From positions 3,100,001 to 3,164,000 of the forward strand of contig NZ_CP045643.1 in NCBI RefSeq assembly GCF_009498275.1: a stretch of DNA of 64,000 nt, written 5' to 3'. The stretch is from Streptomyces fagopyri. GTDB taxonomy: Bacteria > Actinomycetota > Actinomycetes > Streptomycetales > Streptomycetaceae. Of the stretch, positions 32,877 to 41,808 are shown piece by piece (position 1 is the stretch's first letter; every line of letters begins with the position of its first letter). The notes beneath the pieces are model-generated. The model saw only the letters and a program-made list of their open reading frames with translations, was not told the DNA's origin and made no database searches. The position numbers were made by a program, and so were the translations under genes.

Positions 32877-33566
32877 TCAACGCCCCGGTCGCACCGTCAG
32901 GTCGTTGACCTCCGCGTCGCGCGGCAGGTCGAGGGCCGTCAGGATCGTCGTCGCGACGGATTCCGGGTCGATCCACTTCGAGGCGTCGTACGGTTTGCCC
33001 TCCTGCTGGTGGACCTTGGCCTGCATGGGGCTCGCGGTACGGCCGGGGTAGACCGAGGTGACCCGGACGCCGTTGCCGTGCTCCTCGTGGCGCAGCGAGT
33101 CCGCGAGGGCCTTCAGACCGTGCTTGGAGGCGGCGTACGCGGACCAGTCGGCGCCGGCGCTGAGGCCGGCGCCGGAGTTCACGAACAGCACGTGCCCCTG
33201 GGCGAGGCGGAGTTGGGGCAGGAAGTGCCGGGTGAGCTCGGCGGGGGCGATCAGGTTGACGTTGAGCTGGTGGCGCCAGGACTTGGGGGTCAGCTCGCCG
33301 ACCCGGCCGAGGTCCACCACCCCGGCGATGTGCAGCAGCGAGTCGACGCGGTCGGGAAGGGACTGGTGCGAGAACGCCCAGGAGAGCTTGTCCGGGTCCG
33401 CGAGGTCGCCGACCAGGGTCTTCGCCCCCGGGTACGCCGCGCCGAGTTCCTTCGCGCGGCCCGCGTCGCGCGCGTGCAGCACGAGTTCGTCCCCGCGCGC
33501 GTGCAGACGGCGGGCGACGGCCGCGCCGATGCCGGAACCGGCCCCGGTGATCAGATGTGTAGCCAT
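32877..33566 (-). CDS. SDR family NAD(P)-dependent oxidoreductase
   Basis: Short-chain dehydrogenase of 229 residues. Cofactor motif TGAGSGIG is at about 6-13, the NAG-equivalent reads HIAG, and the active site is Ser in VNSGAG plus YAASK. The C-terminal DLTVRPGR is typical of the YdfG/serine dehydrogenase-like classical SDRs. ATG 33566 gives the standard MATHLITG start; ATG 33575 is three codons upstream. It follows the LOG-family gene by 16 bp, on the same strand. The substrate is unknown. Confidence 0.87.
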   Translation of the reverse strand: MATHLITGAGSGIGAAVARRLHARGDELVLHARDAGRAKELGAAYPGAKTLVGDLADPDKLSWAFSHQSLPDRVDSLLHIAGVVDLGRVGELTPKSWRHQLNVNLIAPAELTRHFLPQLRLAQGHVLFVNSGAGLSAGADWSAYAASKHGLKALADSLRHEEHGNGVRVTSVYPGRTASPMQAKVHQQEGKPYDASKWIDPESVATTILTALDLPRDAEVNDLTVRPGR

Positions 33567-33582
33567 GGACGCCATGCTCGCA

Positions 33583-34122
33583 TCACCGGGTGCCCGCGTT
33601 CTCCTCCAGGTAGGCCAGCGCGCCCGCCGGCTCCTCGGCGAAGAACACCAGGTCGATGAGCGGCCTCGGCAGGAAACCCTCGGCCTCCATGCGCCGGAAC
33701 TGTTCCTTCAGGCCGTCGTAGAAGCCCGCCGTGTTCAGCAGGACCACCGGCTTGTCCGTCCTCCCGTGCTTCTTCAGCTCCAGGATCTCGGTCGCCTCGT
33801 CGAGCGTCCCCGTGCCGCCGACCATCACCACGACCGCGTCGGCCTTCTCCAGGAGCAGCGCCTTGCGCTCGGCGAGGTCCCGGGCGATCACCATCTCGTC
33901 GGCACCCGTCCGCGCCCTGGCCGCCAGGAAGTCCACGGAGACGCCCACCAGCCGTCCGCCCGCCTCCTGGACACCGTCGGCGACCACCTTCATGAGGCCG
34001 ACGTCGGAACCGCCCCACACCAGGGTGTGGCCGCCTTTTCCGAGGAGTTCAGCGAACTGGCGGGCGGGACCCGTGTAGCGGTCGTCGAGGTCGGCGGCGG
34101 AGAGGAAGACACAGATGTTCAT
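33583..34122 (-). CDS. LOG family protein (cytokinin riboside 5'-monophosphate phosphoribohydrolase-like)
   Basis: Protein of 179 residues with the LOG/TIGR00730 Rossmann fold. The signature GGTGTLDEATEI (PGGxGTxxE type, near 104-115) and an ERKALLLEKADA helix are present. The usual GGGxxGLMG loop reads GGSDVGLMK. Family members cleave nucleoside 5'-monophosphates to free base and ribose 5-phosphate; in plants and some actinobacteria they release active cytokinins. It is divergent from the DUF427 gene and heads a two-gene unit with the SDR. Confidence 0.85.
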   Translation of the reverse strand: MNICVFLSAADLDDRYTGPARQFAELLGKGGHTLVWGGSDVGLMKVVADGVQEAGGRLVGVSVDFLAARARTGADEMVIARDLAERKALLLEKADAVVVMVGGTGTLDEATEILELKKHGRTDKPVVLLNTAGFYDGLKEQFRRMEAEGFLPRPLIDLVFFAEEPAGALAYLEENAGTR

Positions 34123-34172
34123 GCGATCACGGTACGCGGGAAGAACCAGCGCCCCACGGGTGCTTTCCCGTC

Positions 34173-34496
34173 ATGACCCAAGGACACACGATCACCATCG
34201 AGCAGGGCACCCAGCGCGTACGCGTCGTGCACGGCGACCAGGTCCTCGCGGAGAGCGACCGGCCGCTGCTGCTGCGCGAGACGGGCTGTCCGGTGCGCTA
34301 CTACATCCCTCCGCAGGACGTCCGGCTGGACCTGCTGACGGCCTCCGACACCCACACGCACTGCCCCTTCAAGGGCGACGCGTCCTACTGGTCGCTGCCC
34401 GACGCCCCCGACCTCGTCTGGTTCTACCCGGAGCCGAAGCCGGACGTCGCGCAGATCAAGGACCACCTGTGCTTCTACGAGGTGGAGGTCCTGTAG
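34173..34496 (+). CDS. DUF427 domain protein
   Basis: Compact cytosolic protein of 107 residues with the DUF427 pattern: RVRVVHGDQVLAESDRPLLL, YYIPPQDVRLDLL, a conserved THTHCPFKGDASYWSL core and WFYPEPKP. The family is widespread in actinobacteria and fungi; its biochemical role is not established. It is transcribed divergently from the LOG gene and followed 80 bp later by the alpha/beta hydrolase. Confidence 0.87.
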   Translation: MTQGHTITIEQGTQRVRVVHGDQVLAESDRPLLLRETGCPVRYYIPPQDVRLDLLTASDTHTHCPFKGDASYWSLPDAPDLVWFYPEPKPDVAQIKDHLCFYEVEVL

Positions 34497-34576
34497 TCCC
34501 CGGAACCGGCGAGGTCCCGCAACCCGTGCGTTCCCGGAACCGATGAGTTCCGGGCCGCCGGGCGGTCTCCACGGGT

Positions 34577-35371
34577 ATGGACAACAAGGTTCTCTCGCGC
34601 GACGGGACGCCCCTCGCGTACGAACGGCACGGTGACGGCCCGGCGGTCGTCCTGGTGGGCGGAGCCCTGTGCACGGGTGCGACGCTGGCGCCTCTCGCGA
34701 GGGCGCTCTCGGACCGCTTCGGCGCCGTCACCTACGACCGGCGGGGACGCGGCGCCAGCGGCGACACCGTGTCGTCCTGCACGGTCGCCCGCGAGGTCGA
34801 GGACATCGCGGCGCTGATCCGGGCGTGCGGGGGCACCGCGTCGCTCTACGGCATGTCGTCCGGCGGCGCGCTGGCCCTCCGGGCGGCCGCGAGCGGGCTG
34901 CCCGTCGACGCGGTGGCCGTCTACGAGACGCCGTTCGCCCTCCACGAAGGGCGCGGCGAGGAGCGCCGGGAGTACACCGGGCGGCTGACCGAACTGCTCG
35001 CGCGGGGCCGGCACGGGGACGCCCTGGAACTGTTCATGGCGCTCACCGGCATGCCCCCGGAGATGATCGCCGGCGCCCGGCGGTCCCCCGGGTGGGCCGG
35101 CATGGAGGCGATCGCTCCCACCCTCGCGTACGACGACGCCGTCATGGGCGACGGTCTGCTGCCCCGGGAGCTGCCGGCCTCGCTGCCCATGCCGGTGCTC
35201 TCCGTCGCGGGCGGCGCGAGCCCCGAGTGGATGCGCGAGGCCGCGCGCGCCGTCGCGGACGCGGCGCCCGAGGGGACGTACCGGGTGCTGGAGAGGCAGA
35301 CCCACAACGTGGACGCCGCGGCCCTCGCGCCGCTCCTGGAGGAGTTCTTCGGGAACGGCGGGACGGGCTGA
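34577..35371 (+). CDS. Alpha/beta hydrolase
   Basis: Hydrolase of 264 residues with the oxyanion/nucleophile architecture of the alpha/beta fold. The nucleophile elbow is GMSSGGAL (near 94-101), a YDRRGRGASG loop precedes it and the catalytic His lies in RQTHNVD (near 241). No signal peptide. It resembles small esterases or lactonases; the substrate cannot be assigned. The 3' end is followed by a bidirectional terminator shared with mnmA. Confidence 0.87.
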   Translation: MDNKVLSRDGTPLAYERHGDGPAVVLVGGALCTGATLAPLARALSDRFGAVTYDRRGRGASGDTVSSCTVAREVEDIAALIRACGGTASLYGMSSGGALALRAAASGLPVDAVAVYETPFALHEGRGEERREYTGRLTELLARGRHGDALELFMALTGMPPEMIAGARRSPGWAGMEAIAPTLAYDDAVMGDGLLPRELPASLPMPVLSVAGGASPEWMREAARAVADAAPEGTYRVLERQTHNVDAAALAPLLEEFFGNGGTG

Positions 35372-35396
35372 GGGCTGTTCCGTGATCCCCGGCGGG

Positions 35397-35437
35397 ACCC
35401 CGACGACGGCCACGGCACCTCGCCGCGTCGTCGGGGT
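35397..35437. terminator. Bidirectional terminator between hydrolase and mnmA
   Basis: Perfect 12-bp stem (35397-35408 with 35426-35437) and 17-nt loop, between convergent genes. Confidence 0.65.
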
Positions 35438-35532
35438 CGCCCGGACACCCCCGGTACGAGGACGACCCTCCGCCTCGCGACGCACCGCGTCCGACGCCGC
35501 GGACCGATGCGCCGGGGGTCACGGGACAGCCC

Positions 35533-36660
35533 TCAGACGGACGCCGTCGCGCGCGTGGTCGTCGCGATCGTCGCCGAGCCGACCACGCGCGTGCCGTCGT
35601 ACAGGACGATCGCCTGGCCGGGCGCTACCCCGCGGACCGGCTCGGTGAACGCGACCTCCAGCCCGCCGTCGACGAGTTCGGCGGTCACCGTCGTCTCGCC
35701 GCCGTGGGCGCGGAGCTGGGCGGTGTACGTGCCGGTGCCGGCCGGGGCGGCGCCGCACCAGCGGGGCTTGACGGCGGTCAGGGCACTGACGTCCAGGGAC
35801 GCCGCGGGACCCACCGTCACCGTGTTGTCCACCGGCGAGATGTCCAGGACGTAGCGCGGCTTGCCGTCGGCGGCCGGGGTACCGATGCGCAGGCCCTTGC
35901 GCTGGCCGATGGTGAAACCGAACGCGCCCTCGTGGGTGCCGACGACCGCGCCGGACTCGTCGACGATGTCTCCCTCCGCCCTGCCCAGCCGGTTCGCGAG
36001 GAAGCCCTGGGTGTCACCGTCGGCGATGAAGCAGATGTCGTGCGAGTCGGGCTTCTTGGCGACCGCGAGGCCACGGCGCTCCGCCTCGGCGCGGATCTCG
36101 TCCTTCGTGGTGAGGGTGTCGCCGAGCGGGAACAGCGCGTGCGCGAGCTGGCGGTCGTCGAGGACGCCGAGCACGTACGACTGGTCCTTGGCCATGTCGG
36201 AGGCGCGGTGCAGCTCGCGGGTGCCGTCCTCGTTCACGAGCACCTTCGCGTAGTGGCCCGTGCAGACCGCGTCGAAGCCGAGCGCGAGCGCCTTGTCGAG
36301 CAGGGCCGCGAACTTGATCTTCTCGTTGCAGCGCAGACACGGGTTCGGGGTGCGCCCCGCCTCGTACTCGGCGACGAAGTCCTCGACCACGTCCTCGCGG
36401 AAGCGCTCGGCGAGGTCCCACACGTAGAACGGGATGCCGATGACGTCCGCGGCGCGGCGGGCGTCCCGGGAGTCCTCGATGGTGCAACAGCCGCGCGCGC
36501 CGGTGCGGAACGACTGGGGGTTGGCGGAGAGCGCGAGGTGCACGCCCGTCACGTCGTGGCCCGCTTCCGCCGCGCGGGCGGCGGCGACGGCGGAGTCCAC
36601 GCCGCCGGACATGGCGGCGAGGACACGGAGGGGGCGGGGGCGCGGCGAGGTCTCAGTCAT
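35533..36660 (-). CDS. mnmA: tRNA-specific 2-thiouridylase
   Basis: Inserts sulfur at position 2 of the wobble uridine of Lys, Glu and Gln tRNAs. The 375 residues have the PP-loop [12 protein letters not shown] (about 16-27), the first catalytic Cys in [14 protein letters not shown] (near 100), the second in [16 protein letters not shown] (near 197), and a C-terminal beta-barrel. ATG 36660 follows GGAGGGG closely. The sulfur probably comes from the cysteine desulfurase encoded at 37780, two genes away, making this a functional neighbourhood. It is divergent from the amidase gene. Confidence 0.95.
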   Translation of the reverse strand: MTETSPRPRPLRVLAAMSGGVDSAVAAARAAEAGHDVTGVHLALSANPQSFRTGARGCCTIEDSRDARRAADVIGIPFYVWDLAERFREDVVEDFVAEYEAGRTPNPCLRCNEKIKFAALLDKALALGFDAVCTGHYAKVLVNEDGTRELHRASDMAKDQSYVLGVLDDRQLAHALFPLGDTLTTKDEIRAEAERRGLAVAKKPDSHDICFIADGDTQGFLANRLGRAEGDIVDESGAVVGTHEGAFGFTIGQRKGLRIGTPAADGKPRYVLDISPVDNTVTVGPAASLDVSALTAVKPRWCGAAPAGTGTYTAQLRAHGGETTVTAELVDGGLEVAFTEPVRGVAPGQAIVLYDGTRVVGSATIATTTRATASV

Positions 36661-36748
36661 AGCCCCTCCAGGGTACGGGGCGACAGGGAACGGATTCTCG
36701 CGAGTATGCGTTGAGGACCGCGACAGGGAGCGACAGGAGACGGACACG

Positions 36749-37576
36749 ATGAGCGGAGCCGCGCAGGAGGCGCCGGAGACACGCGAGACGCCGGACCCGG
36801 CGGCTCCGGACCCGGGGTCGCCGCATCCGGCCGCACCGGGCCGGGACGTGCCGGCTCCGGGGACACCGGAGGGGAAGCGGCGCGTGGGCACGGACGGCGA
36901 CCGGCGGGTCGGGCGGCGGACCCTGCTCATCGGCGGCCTGGCGGCCGCCGTGGGCACGGGGGTGCTCGCGCGGGCCGAGCTGGGGCACGTGTGGTGGCGG
37001 CTGCCGGGCGTGGAGAAGCCCCGCGAGGAGGGTGTGGTCGACTTCCGGGGCGCCCGATGGGTGGCGGCGTCGAGTGCGAACTGGCGGCGGGCGGACCGGC
37101 CCGACGACTACGCCATAGACCGGGTGGTCATCCATGTCACCCAGGGCAGCTACCGCAGCGCGGTCAAGGTCTTCCAGGACCCGGGACACGGCGCGGCCGC
37201 GCACTACATCGTCCGCAAGGACGGCGGCATCACCCAGATGATCCGCGAGCTGGACGTGGCGTTCCACGCGGGCAACCGCGGGTACAACGAGCGGAGCGTC
37301 GGCATCGAGCACGAGGGCTTCGTCGAGCACGCCTCGTCGTTCACCGACGCCATGTACAGGGCGTCGGCACGGCTGACGGCCGGGATCTGCGCCCGCTACG
37401 GCATCCCGGTCGACCGCGAGCACATCATCGGGCACGTGGAGGTGCCGGGCACCGACCACACCGATCCCGGTCGCTACTGGGACTGGGACCGGTATCTCCT
37501 GCTGGTGCGCCGGGCGGGCACGGCGGCTGATCCGACCGGCGCCGGGGCCACGCCGGCGGGCGCGGCCGGGACGTAA
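36749..37576 (+). CDS. Exported N-acetylmuramoyl-L-alanine amidase (Amidase_2)
   Basis: Peptidoglycan amidase of 275 residues. A Pro/Ala-rich N-terminus leads into a probable Tat signal ([18 protein letters not shown], about 44-61). The Amidase_2 core follows, with zinc ligands His in VIHVTQG, His in the [14 protein letters not shown] segment and the catalytic Glu in [11 protein letters not shown] 36749 has AGGAG ten bases upstream. As a twin-arginine substrate it would be exported folded and act on the cell wall. It converges on the cysteine desulfurase gene. Confidence 0.88.
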   Translation: MSGAAQEAPETRETPDPAAPDPGSPHPAAPGRDVPAPGTPEGKRRVGTDGDRRVGRRTLLIGGLAAAVGTGVLARAELGHVWWRLPGVEKPREEGVVDFRGARWVAASSANWRRADRPDDYAIDRVVIHVTQGSYRSAVKVFQDPGHGAAAHYIVRKDGGITQMIRELDVAFHAGNRGYNERSVGIEHEGFVEHASSFTDAMYRASARLTAGICARYGIPVDREHIIGHVEVPGTDHTDPGRYWDWDRYLLLVRRAGTAADPTGAGATPAGAAGT

Positions 37577-37580
37577 TCCT

Positions 37581-37603
37581 CGGCACGGCACGGCACGGCA
37601 CGG
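37581..37603. repeat. cggca pentanucleotide repeat
   Basis: Four perfect 5-bp copies plus cgg, in the 203-bp convergent gap between the amidase and cysteine desulfurase genes. The rest of the gap is GC-rich and contains several possible hairpins (about 37710-37765). Confidence 0.7.
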
Positions 37604-37779
37604 ACGACGGCGCGGCGGGCCGAGGTTCACGCCAGGCGGACCCGGCTCAGCGCGGAGCGCAGCGGACGGACACGGGCGCGGGTACCGGCCCGGGTAGGGC
37701 CGGTCCGGTACGACGCCGGGCAGGCCCGGGGCGCGGCCGGGCCGGGCCCGGAGGTCGCCGCGCCGGGCCGGCGCGGCGG

Positions 37780-38949
37780 TCAGGTCAGGCCCGCCGTCCG
37801 CGCCCGATCCACGGCGGGACCGATGGCCTTCGCGACCGCCTCGACGTCCGCCTCCGTGGAGGTGTGGCCGAGGGAGAAGCGCAGGGTGCCGCGGGCCAGG
37901 TCCGGATCGGTGCCGGTGGCCAGCAGGACGTGGCTGGGCTGGGCGACGCCCGCCGTGCACGCGGAGCCCGTGGAGCACTCGATGCCCTGCGCGTCCAGGA
38001 GCAGCAGCAGGGAGTCGCCCTCGCAGCCGGGGAACGTGAAGTGCGCGTTGGCCGGCAGCCGGCCCGCGGGGTCGGGGTCGCCGCCGAGGAGGGCGTCGGG
38101 CACGGCGGCGCGTACCGCTTCGACCAGGTCGTCACGGAGCGCGCCGATCTCCCGGGCGAACCACGCGCGCTGCTCGGTGGCGAGCCGGCCGGCGACCGCG
38201 AAGGACGCGACGGCGGGCACGTCCAGGGTGCCGGAGCGCACATGACGTTCCTGACCGCCTCCGTGGAGGACCGGTACGGGGGTGTACTCGCGGCCGAGCA
38301 GCAGCGCGCCGATGCCGTACGGGCCGCCGATCTTGTGGGCCGAGACGGTCATCGCGGCGAGGCCCGAGGACGCGAAGTCGACGGGCAGCTGCCCGAAGGC
38401 CTGGACGGCGTCGGAGTGCAGCGGGACGCCGAACTCGGCGGCGACGTCGGCCAGTTCGCGGATCGGCAGCACGGTGCCGATCTCGTTGTTGGCCCACATC
38501 ACGGTGGCGAGGGCGACGTCGTCGGGGTTGCGGGCGATGGCCTCGCGCAGGGCGTCCGGGTGGACACGGCCGTACGGGTCGACGGGCAGGTACTCGACCG
38601 TGGCGCCCTCGTGTTCGCCGAGCCAGTCGACGGCGTCGAGGACGGCGTGGTGCTCCACGGGGCTCGCGAGCACCCGGGTGCGGGCCGGGTCGGCGTCGCG
38701 GCGGGCCCAGTACAGCCCCTTGACGGCGAGGTTGTCGGCCTCGGTGCCGCCGGAGGTGAGGACCACCTCGCTGGGGCGGGCGCCGAGGGCGTCCGCGAGG
38801 CTCTCGCGGGCCTCCTCGACGGTACGGCGGGCCCTGCGGCCGGCGGCGTGGAGGGAGGAGGCGTTGCCCGTGACGCTCAGGTGGGCGGTCAGTGCCTCTA
38901 CCGCCTCCGGGAGCATCGGGGTGGTCGCGGCGTGGTCGAGGTAAGCCAT
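37780..38949 (-). CDS. Cysteine desulfurase (IscS/NifS family)
   Basis: PLP enzyme of 389 residues that takes sulfur from cysteine, forming an enzyme persulfide. The PLP Lys is in [15 protein letters not shown] (near 202), the PLP-stacking His in [10 protein letters not shown], and the catalytic Cys in the loop STGSACTAG (near 325), group I type. It supplies sulfur for tRNA thiolation (mnmA is two genes away), Fe-S clusters or thiamine. ATG 38949 gives the standard [11 protein letters not shown] start. No iscU partner is adjacent, so a role with MnmA is the better inference. Confidence 0.94.
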   Translation of the reverse strand: MAYLDHAATTPMLPEAVEALTAHLSVTGNASSLHAAGRRARRTVEEARESLADALGARPSEVVLTSGGTEADNLAVKGLYWARRDADPARTRVLASPVEHHAVLDAVDWLGEHEGATVEYLPVDPYGRVHPDALREAIARNPDDVALATVMWANNEIGTVLPIRELADVAAEFGVPLHSDAVQAFGQLPVDFASSGLAAMTVSAHKIGGPYGIGALLLGREYTPVPVLHGGGQERHVRSGTLDVPAVASFAVAGRLATEQRAWFAREIGALRDDLVEAVRAAVPDALLGGDPDPAGRLPANAHFTFPGCEGDSLLLLLDAQGIECSTGSACTAGVAQPSHVLLATGTDPDLARGTLRFSLGHTSTEADVEAVAKAIGPAVDRARTAGLT

Positions 38950-39080
38950 GGTGGCCCTGATTCTACGGGCCCCCCGCTCCCTCGTTCCCGGCCCCGTCCG
39001 GGTGGCCGTCCCCGCGGCTCTCGCCCGGCGTCCGCCCGGAGATTCCCGGCCGCTCCAGGACACCGTGGTTCGACCCTGGT

Positions 39081-39347
39081 TCAGAAGCTCCAGGACACCG
39101 TGCTGTCGAAGTGCATGAACGCCACCAGCACCACGAGGTCGGCGATGCCCAGGCCGAGGCCGAGGAAGGCGCGGCCGCGGCGGGCCGTGCCGCGCCAGAG
39201 GGCGACGGAGGCGAGGACGATGGCGATCGGGCCCAGGAAGACGTTCAGCACCAGCAGGCCGAGCAGTCCGAGGATGAAGGAGGCTACGGCCATGCCGTCG
39301 GCGTCCCGGGTGCCGGTGCGGCGGGTGGGCGTGGCGGTGAGTTCCAT
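39081..39347 (-). CDS. DUF4190-like small membrane protein
   Basis: Protein of 88 residues: a hydrophilic N-terminus, then two membrane helices ([20 protein letters not shown] and [20 protein letters not shown]). The AVASLVLGxxG... spacing is that of DUF4190 actinobacterial membrane proteins of unknown function. It follows the 55-residue protein gene at 39371 by 23 bp and is probably co-transcribed with it, divergent from the TetR regulator. Confidence 0.75.
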   Translation of the reverse strand: MELTATPTRRTGTRDADGMAVASFILGLLGLLVLNVFLGPIAIVLASVALWRGTARRGRAFLGLGLGIADLVVLVAFMHFDSTVSWSF

Positions 39348-39370
39348 GGGGTGAGTCAGCTCCCTGCGGC

Positions 39371-39538
39371 TCAGTGGGCGGAGGTGTGACGCCGGCGGGC
39401 GGCGCGCTCGCGGACCGCGAAGACGGTCAGCCAGACGCCGATGACGGCGGCGGCGACCAGGGAGACGGGCAGCGGGGCATGGGCCACCGTGCCCATGACG
39501 ACGCCCATCAGCAGGAGGGTGGCGACGAGGAACAGCAT
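39371..39538 (-). CDS. Small (55-residue) membrane protein
   Basis: Reads [20 protein letters not shown], then a second hydrophobic helix ([19 protein letters not shown]) and a basic tail [20 protein letters not shown] sits seven bases upstream of the ATG, and third codon positions are almost all G or C, so it is a convincing short gene. It is transcribed away from the TetR gene and lies between two inverted-repeat sites and the DUF4190 gene, suggesting it is a regulated target. Function unknown. Confidence 0.75.
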   Translation of the reverse strand: MLFLVATLLLMGVVMGTVAHAPLPVSLVAAAVIGVWLTVFAVRERAARRRHTSAH

Positions 39539-39626
39539 GTGAGTGCCTCTCGTGAGTCTCTGGGTCCGGCCCCCGCGCGGTCGCCGCCTCGACGGTGAGG
39601 CTCGGATGTTTCGGGGACCTGACGAT

Positions 39627-39660
39627 TCAGTGAACGGTTGTGGTAACAGTTGTTCACTGA
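39627..39660. promoter_or_regulatory. Candidate TetR operator, distal site
   Basis: Perfect 9-bp inverted repeat tcagtgaac / gttcactga (39627-39635 with 39652-39660) with a 16-bp centre containing aacagttgtt, in A/T-richer DNA between the TetR gene and the divergent small membrane protein genes. Confidence 0.6.
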
Positions 39661-39700
39661 CTCTGGAGTCTAGCGCGCCGCCCGGCTTTCCAATTACAGA

Positions 39701-39716
39701 GAACAGTTGTTAACTG
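39701..39716. promoter_or_regulatory. Candidate TetR operator, proximal site
   Basis: cagtt-gtt-aactg inverted repeat (39704-39716) sharing aacagttgtt with the distal site, ending six bases before the TetR start codon. Binding here would block the regulator's own translation or transcription start region. Confidence 0.55.
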
Positions 39717-39722
39717 CATGGC

Positions 39723-40349
39723 ATGGGTCACACGCTCGGCATCCGGCAGGCGCAGAAGCAGAAGACGCGACAGGCGCTCCTGGACGCGGCGTTGGAGCTG
39801 CTGGAGGAGCAGAGCCTGAGCAGCCTGGGCCTGCGTGAGGTCACCCGGGCCGTCGGGGTGGCCCCGACCGCCTTCTACCGGCACTTCCGCTCGACGGCGG
39901 ATCTCGGTGTGGCGCTGGTCGAGGAGGCCCTGGGCAGCCTGCATCCGATGATCGGGGACACGGTGTCCGCGGCCGGCGACAGCGACGGACGCATCGGGCG
40001 CGCGGTCGGTCTGATCGCCCACCATGTCGAGACCCACCCCGCCCACGTCCGCTTCATCGCCCGCGAGCGGCACGGCGGTGTCCAGCCGGTGCGGCAGGCG
40101 ATCAGTGGCCAACTGGCCCGGTTCGCCCAGGAGGTACGGGTCGAGCTGGCCAAACACCCCGAGTCGGAGGGGTGGAGCGACGACGACCTGTTGATGCTCG
40201 CCGGCCTGTACGTGGACCAGATGCTGATGACGGCCTCGCTCTGCCTGGAGGCACTGGAGGCGTCCGAGGAGGAACGGGAGCGGGTGACCCGGGTGGCGGC
40301 CCGTCAGATGCGGCTGATCGCCATCGGCCGCCGCAACTGGCTGGTTTGA
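39723..40349 (+). CDS. TetR family transcriptional regulator
   Basis: DNA-binding repressor of 208 residues. The N-terminal HTH (about 15-60) reads TRQALLDAALELLEEQ ... LREVTRAVGVAPTAFYRHF, and the C-terminal ligand domain includes a conserved HPAHVRFIARERHGG segment seen in FabR-like fatty-acid regulators. Two related inverted repeats upstream suggest autoregulation and control of the divergent small membrane proteins. FabR-type regulators sense acyl-CoA or acyl-ACP; applying that here is inference. ATG 39723 is used; an out-of-frame ATG lies at 39718. Confidence 0.88.
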   Translation: MGHTLGIRQAQKQKTRQALLDAALELLEEQSLSSLGLREVTRAVGVAPTAFYRHFRSTADLGVALVEEALGSLHPMIGDTVSAAGDSDGRIGRAVGLIAHHVETHPAHVRFIARERHGGVQPVRQAISGQLARFAQEVRVELAKHPESEGWSDDDLLMLAGLYVDQMLMTASLCLEALEASEEERERVTRVAARQMRLIAIGRRNWLV

Positions 40350-40584
40350 CCCGCCCGCTCCGGCAACGGGCGCGGACGGCGCCCCCGTTGACGGGCCCGG
40401 GTGACGCCTCCGTTCACCCGACGCGTCACCCCGCGACGCCGAGTACCCGCCCCTGGGCGGACCGTGGACGGACGACCGCGGCACGGCCGGTACCGGGCGA
40501 CGGCTCCCACCGGAGCCCGCCGGAACCGGCACGCACGCGCCCCCGAGGGCCCGCCCGCCGCACCGGCCCCTCCGGAGCGGCCGG

Positions 40585-40788
40585 CCGCCCTGAACGGCAC
40601 CCCGCCCGGGGCGGGAATCCGCCCGGAGCACCGACCCACCCGGGACGGCCACCCGTCCGGAGCGGCGACCCGCCCGGGACGCCTGACCGGCCGGAGCACC
40701 CGCCCGACCGAGACGCCTCCGCCACCCGGGGCGGCGGCTCGCCGGGGACGCCGGCCCACCCGGGAGGGGCCCCGCCGTGGACGGTCAG
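40585..40788. repeat. 34-bp degenerate tandem repeat array
   Basis: Four clear units at 40619, 40653, 40687 and 40721, exactly 34 bp apart (core ccg-ccggagc ... cccgggacg), with weaker units on both sides. It occupies the 3' end of the 435-bp gap between the TetR gene and the thioesterase gene and ends at the thioesterase stop codon. Apparent reading frames through it are repeat artefacts. Confidence 0.65.
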
Positions 40789-41645
40789 CCGAGTCTGACG
40801 CGGGCGAGCTGCCGGGACTGCGCGACCAGCCGGTCCGCGCTGTCCCACACCTCGGCGTCCTCCTCCAGGAAGCCGCCGGCCAGGTTGCGGGTGGTGATGG
40901 AGACGCGCAGCGGGCCGGGCGCGGGACGGCAGCGCACGTGCACCGTGAGTTCGACCGTCGGCACCCAGCCGGACAGCCCGATCTCGAAGGCGGTCGGCGG
41001 CAGCGCGTCGACCGCGAGGAGCAGCGAGAGCGGGTCGGGGTCGCGGCCGTCGGCGAGCCCGAACCAGGCGCGCATCTCACCCTTGCCGGACGGCGCCCCG
41101 AGGGCCCAGCCCAGCGTCGAGGGGTCGAGCTTGAGCATCAGCCGCTCGGTGATGGCGGAGCTGCCGTCGACGGGGGCCGGACCGTCCTCGGGCCCGAAGC
41201 AGTGCTCCATCGGCGGGATCGCCGGCGGCGTCGCCGTGGTGCGGACGTCGTCGGGCAGCGCGGCCAGGTCGCCGTACGAGGCGAGCACGCGGATCCGTTC
41301 GACCTCGCGGCCCTCGTCGTCGTACTGGAAGAGCGAGGCCTGGCCGGTCGACAGGGTGCGGCCGGTGCGGGCGACGTCCGTGCGGATGACCGCGGGTCCC
41401 GGCTGGGAGGCGGTGAGGTAGTGCGCCGAGACGGTGAACGGGTCGTCGTGCGGCAGGGCGTCCGCGAGGGCGCGGCCCAGGACGGCCAGCAGGTATCCGC
41501 CGTTGACGGCGCTGATGATCGTCCATCCCGGGGACAGGTCGACGTCGTAGACGCCGGGTGCACGCAGGGTGACCGCGGTGTCGCGGTCGAACTCACTGTC
41601 GCCGATCGTGGCTCGCACGGCCTGTGCCGAAGCTGCTTCTGACAT
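40785..41645 (-). CDS. Thioesterase family protein (double hotdog, acyl-CoA)
   Basis: Protein of 286 residues matching the TesB-like acyl-CoA thioesterase family with two fused hotdog folds. The N-terminal hotdog shows SPGWTIISAVNGGYLLAVLG and HYLTASQPGPAVI; the second has KGEMRAWFGLADG and LSLLLAVDALPPTAFEIG. It should hydrolyse acyl-CoA or polyketide-type thioesters in the cytoplasm. ATG 41645 is used; longer frames run into low-quality sequence. It converges on the TetR regulator, across a tandem repeat, which fits a lipid-metabolism theme. Confidence 0.82.
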   Translation of the reverse strand: MSEAASAQAVRATIGDSEFDRDTAVTLRAPGVYDVDLSPGWTIISAVNGGYLLAVLGRALADALPHDDPFTVSAHYLTASQPGPAVIRTDVARTGRTLSTGQASLFQYDDEGREVERIRVLASYGDLAALPDDVRTTATPPAIPPMEHCFGPEDGPAPVDGSSAITERLMLKLDPSTLGWALGAPSGKGEMRAWFGLADGRDPDPLSLLLAVDALPPTAFEIGLSGWVPTVELTVHVRCRPAPGPLRVSITTRNLAGGFLEEDAEVWDSADRLVAQSRQLARVRLG

Positions 41646-41808
41646 GCCTGAACGGTACAACAGGCCATTACTAAGCGGTAGCTTTTGCTGTTTCGACCAC
41701 GTCACACGCCGGTGCCCGGGGTGTGATTTCGGCAATTTCTTGGTAAGTGTCCGCCACTCGTCCGTGACCAACGGCTTCGGAACCCCCTCTTCAGGGACAT
41801 AGAACCCG

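Noticed and set aside
40426..40848. Gly/Pro/Arg-rich collagen-like protein on the minus strand
   Set aside because: The protein repeats simply mirror the 34-bp DNA tandem array; no ribosome-binding site.
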